Origin: Verticillium longisporum
Lineage: Eukaryota; Ascomycota; Sordariomycetes; Glomerellales; Plectosphaerellaceae
Assembly (NCBI GenBank): GCA_019188255.1
Contig: JAETXT010000005.1
Span: 4,526,001-4,590,000, forward strand
DNA length: 64,000 nucleotides
Direction: 5' to 3'
The notes beneath the pieces are model-generated. The model made no database searches. It was not told the DNA's origin and saw only the letters and a list, made by a program, of their open reading frames with translations. Position numbers and translations under genes: made by a program. Each line of letters begins with the position of its first letter. The stretch's first letter is position 1. Positions 57,201 through 64,000 of this stretch are shown here, one piece after another.

Positions 57201-58349
57201 CTATTATTAGATCCCTATAAAGGCCTATTAATTAATTAGTAAGGTTAAGAGCTATTATAACCTAATATATAGAGTATATAAGATCTTAAAAATAGAGTCT
57301 CGTAATATAAGCCTAGAATCGCTATTTTAAGGAGCTATAAAGGTAGTAAACGATACTATTAAGCTTAATAGATTAATATTTATATTATTTATATTTAGGG
57401 CGATATCTAGGATTACTATTAACTTAGTATTTACTACGACCTAGGCGTAGTATATTAAAGCGGTTAATAAAGCGATAGTAGAGCTTTAGTAAATAATCGC
57501 TAAGCGGAAAGTTAATAATACTCTTAATATCTATAATAGACTAGATATTAAATAATTACTATTAAGATCGCTAGAGCTAGGAAGCGACGTTCTTATATTC
57601 CGAGAATAGGAGAAATAAACTAATCCCTATAAAGTTATATCGGTTTCTAATATAATAGTTATAATCGAAATAATTAATAGCCTAATAGAGTTTAGAGGAA
57701 TATATATTAAGCTATATAATAGATTACTAGATTAATAGGCTAGGGAGATAATAGTAATTCGAACTCTAAAGACCCTAGAACTATTTAAATACCTAGAGCT
57801 AATTCTACTATAACGATATAGGAGACCTAGGAAGTTAATAAATACTATAAATCTATTATAAATAGCTTTTATAGATCGTAAGAGTAATATAACTAGGACT
57901 TTATAGATCGAGCGCTAATTTATTATTAAAAGGGAATAATAGGTTTATAACCTAGCTATTTAATTATATAATAAAAGTAGAATAACGACCCCTAGGAAGC
58001 TATTTAAATAGTCTAATTAAGAGGAAATCGACTTACTCCTAGTAGCTAGAATAATCGTATTAATTAGGAGATCTATATTTCCTAGTATTAAGATCTTTAG
58101 ATATTAGCTTATAAAAGAGGTAAAAAGCCTCCCTTAAGCCCTATATAAGAAGTTAAAATTAATAGTTTAGGGATATAGTAATTAGGAGAAGATAACCTTA
58201 TTAATATAATTGCCTACGATTATATATTATAGTTAACGATTAATCCTAGTAATTACCCTAATACTATAATAACGTAGCTATTAATTAATACTCTATAATA
58301 TTAATTAAGCCTATATTTAGAGCGCTATAGATCTATTATATAACGTTCT
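54254..58349 (+). pseudogene. RIP-degraded Ty1/Copia polyprotein relic
   Basis: Ignoring stop codons created by RIP, the plus strand shows, in order, an upstream gag-like region, an integrase-like part near 57.1-57.7 kb (KVISVSN, EFRGIYIKLYNR and the KAVNDTIKLNRLIF stretch resembling fungal Copia integrase C-termini), and at about 58.1-58.3 kb the beginning of reverse transcriptase (SLPQALYKKLKLIVQGYSN-like with stops, then LPTI). The element is cut off inside reverse transcriptase at about 58349, where it meets the inverted terminal repeat. Assignment rests on motif order through stop codons, so it is tentative in detail. Confidence 0.6.
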
Positions 58350-58629
58350 TATTAAGAGGGCTTCATTACTTATATAAACCCCGTTTCATTGCTTTAGCTA
58401 TACCTAAGAGCTCTAAATAGGTAGGGTAGGTAATATAAGTCTTATAATATAGTTAATGATCTCTCTCTAAATTACTACTACCTACGTAAGTTAGATATAC
58501 CTATCTAATTTACCGATTACGTAAGCTATAATTCACATGCTCCTAAGAGCTATGAATCCTAGCCACGGTAATCACTATATCGGTAATCCCCTACCGAGAT
58601 TATTACCCTAGGGAATCCCTTAATATTAG
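58350..58629 (-). repeat. LTR-like terminal repeat, inverted copy
   Basis: Reverse complement of 53885-54173, with the same order of landmarks (CTAATATTA ... GGGATT ... TTAGAGCTCTTAGG ... AAGCCCTCTTAAT). It is less RIP-damaged than the left copy: CA and TG dinucleotides persist, for example around 58378 and 58530. On its minus strand a purine-rich run (AAAGAAAAGAGAG) lies just outside at about 58640, as expected of a polypurine tract next to a 3' LTR. Confidence 0.7.
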
Positions 58630-60278
58630 TTTAATACTAGCTCTCTTTTCTTTATAAATAGAATAGCTATAAGAATCAATATTAGGAGCTATTACTAGGG
58701 TCGATAGCTGCTCTAATGCGCTTCCAATCTCTAGTCTTTAGTATATTAGATCTACTCTTCTAGCCTTAAAGTAAATAATTAATAGTAGGAGAATAATGAA
58801 TAGGATAAGGAAAACGTAGCTTAATCCTACTATTCCTATAAGTATTAGGTCCTTAGTTCCTAATACCTTAGAGTAGTGGAATTACCTATAAATAGCTCTC
58901 TAAGGAAATAAATTAAATTATAATTTAAATAATAAGAATAGGCAATTAAATCCCTTTAATAAAGGAAATGAATAATAATCTAATAGTATAATAGGCAATT
59001 AAATAGTACTCTTATAATAGCTAAATATATACTCTTAATGCCTCTAAATTACTAATATATTAATAGAAGGTAAAAGAATAATTATTATTCTCCTTTATTA
59101 GCTTTCCTATTAGAATAATAGAATTAAACTACCTTCGAAAGAGAATAATAGAATTAAACTATTTAAATAGAATTAATAGATCCTATTTAGCTAGTCTAGT
59201 AAATACTATATTCTATAGATCTATATATCTAGTTAATAAGTTATAATAACTCTATTCTATTTACCTTTCCCTCTCTTTATATCGATTTCTTTATTTTTAG
59301 ATTAGCTAGCTTAATTTACTATTTTAGAGCTCTAATGATTAATAAATCCCCCTTTTTACTACTCTCTCTTTCTTCCTCTTTCTCTCTTCCCGGCCTTAAT
59401 AATACTACTTAAGCGTAAAACCCTTACGCCTATTACCCCTCCTACTAAGAGAGTAGTAAAGTATAAGAACTTAATCGGTATTAATCGTAGGAGCTATTAA
59501 TCTAGGATATAGTATATATATATAGTAATATTTATAAGGTCCCCTACTTAGGGTATTTAAAGTCTTATCTTATTAATAAGTAAACTGAAACTAGCGCTAA
59601 TAATATATACTACGATTTAGAGCCTAAGGGTTCCTATTATTATAAATATACTTCTAGGCACTCTTATAAATTAATATAAGCTTCTACGATCTCTATTTTC
59701 TAATATCTATAGCTCTAACGATTATTATCTATAGTCCGGTTAGGGCATTTAAGCTTACTATAAAGTTTTTAGCCGCCTAGGATAAGAATAATAAATTAAT
59801 AAGCTCTCTTCTCTATTATTTCCCTAATTATTTAATTATACGATTAGCTAATAGGGGATATAGGATATAGAGAAGTAATATATTATTATAAAGGGTATAT
59901 TAACGATCGCTAAAGAGGAGGAGGCGAAGGGGGGTAATAACTTTAATAAGGACCTCGATAGTCTTTATAATACTAATTATAAAGCGGCTAGGCGGGCTAT
60001 AGCTCTATAGCTCTTTAATTACCTCTAGTAGGACTCGTTAGAGCAATTAAACTTAGATTCTTCGGATTCCGAGGCTTAGTCCGCTTTATAGAGCGGTTAC
60101 TTTACTATTTTATTAATTATAGGGTTATCGTTTTTACTTCTAGGGTACTCGTTTTTAGGCTTTATTATATTTTTACTAATATTAATTACTTTTACCCTTT
60201 AATTATTCTTTTCTTAACGTTTAACTTATCCTTTAATCTTAATTATAACTTTATTAGAGCTTATTAGCGCTTCTAGTA

Positions 60279-62136
60279 ACGTAATCCACAAGCGAGTGGT
60301 TCACCCATGCGAGTGGTTCACTTCACCCCGACCCGACAAACATTCCGAGGAAAACCTCAACCCAAACGCCGTAAATCAATTAAAATCACTCCTCCTCGTC
60401 TTTTGCAGACGATGAGATAGCTACCTGACAAGTTCTCGCGTTGTGGCCGGTCTTCCCGCATACGCTACAGCATCGTTTCTTCGGCTGGGACCACGACGCG
60501 GGACCCGGGTTCTGCAGCGTTTCCTCTTTTATCTGGATATCTACTTCCTTCTGAGCAATCTTGTCCTGTCCCTCGCCTACAGCCATGCTTCCTCCTTCCC
60601 GGAGACGTAGCTTTTTGGCCCTCCGGCGTCGGCTTAGTGTAGCATTTTCCTCTCGAAGGATCATAACCTCTGACTTCAAAAGAGCGATCTGGTGCATAAC
60701 ACCCCGCGTCCCCTTCGCAAGATAGTCAACAGCATCTAAAATTGACGTTGGGGAGCTTCCCTGGTGGCGTGAGATTCGCCCTTTGATGAAGTCAGTCTGG
60801 GAACCTGCCTCGAGCAGGTTAGTGGGCGTCTTAGAGACCCAAGAATCACGCTCCCCGTGGGACGTCCCCGGAGGCGTCGTCGTCCTCAACCTCACATCCA
60901 GCTTTGACAGGACTGTTTCCGGGTTATGGGGACAAGCCCCGCTCCTCGAAAGCCTCCCTGGATGTTTTTCTGTCATTGCTTGCTGAAATGCAGCCGAAAA
61001 CGCCGGGAAGAAGTCCTCTTTGCTGATGTGCGTTGTACCCGCCCTCATCCTATCCTCGATTTGCCGACCGTATGCTTTCTTTAGTGGGCCAAAACACCCA
61101 ACATCGAGAGGCTGGAGTAGATGTGACGAATGAGGAGGCATACAGAGTGTGATGATGTTGTTCTCCTTGCAGTAGAGTTCGAAGTCGACCGAGTGGTGAC
61201 TTTCGTGGCCATCCAGGATCAGTAGGCGATAACCGCCCGAAGTACGGGACTTTGTATGCCTGTCAAAATGCCGAATCCATTCCAGACCAATATCATTCGT
61301 CGTCCAGCCGTTTGGAGATGTTGCGATTCTCCAGTCGCGAGAAATCGCGTCGTCCTGGTACCAGCTCGAGAGGTGGTACTTGCCCGAAACCACGATGAAC
61401 GGCGGGACGGAGAAACCCAACGCGCCAACGCCCTGGATCACCGTAACCCATTCCCGGTTGCCTGGCTGCCTCATCTTCACATTGGACCGTCTTTCCGAAC
61501 TGGTCACGACCATTCCGTTGGCGATAACGCCCATCTGGAAGCCGGTCTCGTCAAAGTTGTACATGTCAGCCTCTTGGATGCCGTACTTGGCGATCATGTT
61601 ATGCACGAGGCGGAACCACGCGTTTATCGCGTCCGGATCTTCGCATTGGGCCCTCTTGTAGTCGTACTTGCGAAAGAAACGCGTCCGGAGCTCTGGTTGC
61701 CGTTTGACGAAGTTTGCGGCCCAGTTCTTCCCGACGCGTGGCGCGTCACGGTCGGCAAGCAGGCGATTCGCCATATCTCCGACCTCACCCAACCGGGGAG
61801 GGTAAGATCGCGCATCTAGGTCAAGGATATATTCGACAATAGTTTTCTCTTCTAGTACTGTTAATTTGGCAGAATTGGGCGGGCTTTCGCGTCGGGAGGG
61901 TTTGCCCTTCTGGCGTCGGAGGAGCGTCGTTAAGGGGACGGTGTAGATCCTCGCAGCACTCCGGGCGCTTAGGTTCGGGTCATTGTCCATAGCTTGGATA
62001 GCAAGGAATAATTGACCTTCTTTTGAAAGAGTCTCCATCGCGGGCGGAGGTGGAATCTGTAGAATTCAGGTGTAGGTCGTGGGCCCGGGCGAAGTGAACC
62101 ACTCGCTTGGGTGAACCACTCGCTTGTGGATTACGT
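60279..62136 (-). mobile_element. Fot1/pogo-type DNA transposon, copy 2 (inverted)
   Basis: 1858 bp, in the opposite orientation to copy 1 and flanked by TA/TA (60277-60278 and 62137-62138). Termini, subterminal direct repeats and the parts I compared base by base are the same as in copy 1, except for three homopolymer length changes whose net effect (minus one base) equals the length difference. It is not RIP-mutated, although the flanking DNA is. Confidence 0.95.
60386..62038 (-). CDS. Pogo/Fot1-family DDE transposase, copy 2
   Basis: A single open frame of 550 residues with the same N-terminal helix-turn-helix, CENP-B-like region, catalytic FDETG, DGHESHH and PLDVG motifs and CCHC knuckle as copy 1. 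Relative to copy 1 it has T5 at 60965-60969, G4 at 60928-60931 and T5 at 60612-60616 (minus-strand A5, C4, A5). The A5/C4 pair shifts about a dozen residues (HPGRLSRSGACP) out of the frame that copy 1 uses there (TSREAFEERGLSP), although the frame is restored afterwards. The family's usual sequence at that place agrees better with copy 1, so this frame too may not be exact. Confidence 0.93.
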   Translation of the reverse strand: METLSKEGQLFLAIQAMDNDPNLSARSAARIYTVPLTTLLRRQKGKPSRRESPPNSAKLTVLEEKTIVEYILDLDARSYPPRLGEVGDMANRLLADRDAPRVGKNWAANFVKRQPELRTRFFRKYDYKRAQCEDPDAINAWFRLVHNMIAKYGIQEADMYNFDETGFQMGVIANGMVVTSSERRSNVKMRQPGNREWVTVIQGVGALGFSVPPFIVVSGKYHLSSWYQDDAISRDWRIATSPNGWTTNDIGLEWIRHFDRHTKSRTSGGYRLLILDGHESHHSVDFELYCKENNIITLCMPPHSSHLLQPLDVGCFGPLKKAYGRQIEDRMRAGTTHISKEDFFPAFSAAFQQAMTEKHPGRLSRSGACPHNPETVLSKLDVRLRTTTPPGTSHGERDSWVSKTPTNLLEAGSQTDFIKGRISRHQGSSPTSILDAVDYLAKGTRGVMHQIALLKSEVMILREENATLSRRRRAKKLRLREGGSMAVGEGQDKIAQKEVDIQIKEETLQNPGPASWSQPKKRCCSVCGKTGHNARTCQVAISSSAKDEEE

Positions 62137-62138
62137 TA

Positions 62139-64000
62139 AGCTTATCGATTATACTTTATAAATAATTATAAGAGTACTATTTACTTTAAATATTTTAGGA
62201 CTCTTATAAGAGCTTAATAGTAGAGAAACCCTCTATTATATAATCTATAGGAGTACTATCTACTTCGAGTATCTTAGGACTCCTATACCTAAGATTACTA
62301 CCTAGGCTATATTACTAGCTACTAACCTAATAAACGAAGCTCTATAGAATAGTTAACTAGCTATAATAGAGCTTTAATAAAATTAACGATAATAAGCTCC
62401 TTAGATTATAATAATAGCTTTATAATAGAGCTAGAGAGCGCTAAAAAGATATAATAGGAGTTCGATAGTATTTTAGAGGAACTCGGAATATTATACTTAA
62501 TATAGAAGATTAGGAAGGGTCTTAATATCGACTTTATTATTAATAGAATAGAATTATAATTCCCTAGATTATTAGATTTAGTATCTATAGATCTTAAGAG
62601 TACCTAGATCCTTAAAGTAATAAGTATATATAGGACTATAAAAGGAGTTTACCTCCTCGAGGCGTTTATTAAAGACTTCTAGGGCTAGACTAAAGAGGAC
62701 TTTAATTCCTATAATATAACGATTATTCGAGCATTAAAGGTATATCTAATAGAGTATAGGATCCCTTTTCTAGGAATAGTAAATATTAAAATATTAAAGA
62801 GATTAATCCTAATACTTTTATAGGAAGAGATACTTAATATAATAGAATCGATTATTACCGATTAGGATTTAATATTCTAAAGAGTAGAGGAATAGCGAAA
62901 TTAATAGGACGATAAATAATAACCTATAGGGAATGCTTAACTATCCTAAATCCGAAAACTTTAAATAGGGAAGATAGATCCTTAATAGCCCCTAGTTTTA
63001 GAGTTATTTAATTAATAGAGTAAATAATCTAGTTAATAAGAGATTATACTTTAATTGAGAAGAAATAAAACCTTACCTCTAAATAGTACCTAGAACCTAT
63101 TAGCTTAATACTATATTCTATTATTATATAAATTAATAAATTTACTAATTAATAGAGCTATAATTAAATAATTTATATTATTCTAAAATAAAGAGAATAA
63201 TTACTTTAAAGAGACTTATAATATCCTTAATAATAAAATATATATCTTTATAGACGTTTATAAATTACTATAAATCTATTATATATAGTTCTATATATTC
63301 TTCCTAAATATATTTTTAAAGTACATATAAACTTTCTTCCTAGAATATATAAACTAGAGTATAGGATTCTATTAAATATACTTAATAATTAAATAATAAT
63401 TTAATTTAGAGATTAATAGAATATAATATTATATAGATTAGAGCTTAATAATATTCTATTCTATAATAATAGAAGTTAATAATATAGGAAAGCTATAAAT
63501 AGAAGTTCTTTAGATCCTTCTAGATAGGCTTTAATAGTATTAGAGAATACTTAGCTCTATATTTAAGGAAGAGACTTATCTCTATATAAATACTCTAAAA
63601 GTAATTTAAAGTATCCTAGAGCTAAAGATTATATTAATAAAACTAGAGCGATCTTTTAATATATTATCTATATAGCTTAAGAGTATATTAAAAGTAAAGG
63701 AGAATACTAGGATATTTAAGTACTTCTATATCGATAAATATTATAAGAGCGGATATCGTTAAGCTAATAAAAGGGGAGATTATAGAGAGTAGTTAATATA
63801 TAGAATTAATAATTATTAATTATCTAGAATTTATAAATACTAAATATATTCTAAATTAGATTATTGATCGATAAAGTATTCTTCTAAAGAGTAATAATAT
63901 TTAAAAGAGTAATAGAAATGTATATAGGAAGTATATAGGGATTAATAGAAGGGATATTATTAGTTTTTAATAATAATAGAACCTATTAAGAGCTCGGAAT
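62139..64000 (+). mobile_element. Second RIP-degraded Copia relic, cut by window end
   Basis: Matches 54256 to about 56118 from the first base after the TA of the transposon. Differences from that copy are mainly C/T and G/A changes, as expected when two repeats are mutated separately by RIP. CA and TG are almost absent. The internal region continues past the window. Confidence 0.8.

Larger units (their letters stand above)
50929..60276. mobile_element. AT-rich RIP-saturated block (retroelement relics and unassigned repeats)
   Basis: About 9.3 kb with very low GC, no long open frame, and CA and TG dinucleotides almost absent between about 51.0 and 58.2 kb while TA is abundant. This is the footprint of repeat-induced point mutation, which changes CpA to TpA. 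TAG and TAA are dense because CAG, CAA and TGG codons are the usual targets. Composition 50929-53880 is too decayed to name. From 53885 a Ty1/Copia relic can be traced; 58630-60276 is again unassigned. Confidence 0.9.

Noticed and set aside
58690..58850. Hydrophobic minus-strand peptide in the AT-rich block
   Set aside because: Ile/Leu/Phe/Tyr-rich peptides arise by chance in AT-rich DNA; no start and no family.
1..64000. tRNA, rRNA and CRISPR arrays
   Set aside because: I looked for B-box-like GGTTCGAnnCC words with cloverleaf context and for regular repeat-spacer arrays and found none convincing.

Overview
The window looks like nuclear DNA of a filamentous ascomycete, most likely a plant-associated member of the Sordariomycetes. 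The reasons are short 50-80 bp GT-AG introns, GC-rich third codon positions, several secreted plant- or wall-directed enzymes (pectin lyase with CBM1, WSC/glyoxal oxidase), and an AT-rich block whose base composition is the classic footprint of repeat-induced point mutation (RIP). Genus cannot be settled from the sequence alone.

Regions. 1-9.6 kb: an unrecognised Cys-rich spliced gene (minus, about 1-3.5 kb, apparently lacking a start codon), a secreted zinc-metalloprotease-like gene (plus, 4.47-5.89 kb) and an F-box-like gene (minus, 6.2-7.4 kb), separated by long non-coding stretches. 9.6-24 kb: a DUF2235 hydrolase (minus), a 2.5 kb stretch holding a diverged inverted duplication, a 75-bp minisatellite and a truncated FAD monooxygenase, then pectin lyase-CBM1, an APH-type kinase and a Bem46/ABHD13-type hydrolase, all plus. 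24.3-27.9 kb: an NF-X1/FAP1-type zinc-finger protein (minus). 27.9-33.3 kb: no gene that I can support. 33.3-37 kb: a five-WSC-domain glyoxal oxidase (plus). 37.8-43.1 kb: a compact trio of P-loop sulfotransferase-like protein, MFS transporter and arylsulfotransferase-like membrane protein. 44.2-46.5 kb: a 785-residue two-helix membrane protein of unknown role. 46.5-49 kb: no gene. From about 49.02 kb to the end: an AT-rich, RIP-saturated block made of relics of Ty1/Copia retroelements and unassigned repeats, containing two intact-looking, un-RIPed, inverted copies of a 1.86 kb Fot1/pogo transposon.

How the parts relate. Genes are mostly independent housekeeping or secreted-enzyme loci; the only neighbourhood that suggests a shared task is the sulfotransferase/MFS/arylsulfotransferase trio, and that is an inference. 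The strongest genomic story is the contrast between saturated RIP in the retroelement relics and its absence from the two near-identical transposons sitting among them. A second theme is data quality: three otherwise good genes each need exactly one extra base to stay in frame, and the two transposon copies differ only in homopolymer length at the places I compared, so small indel errors in the assembly are likely.
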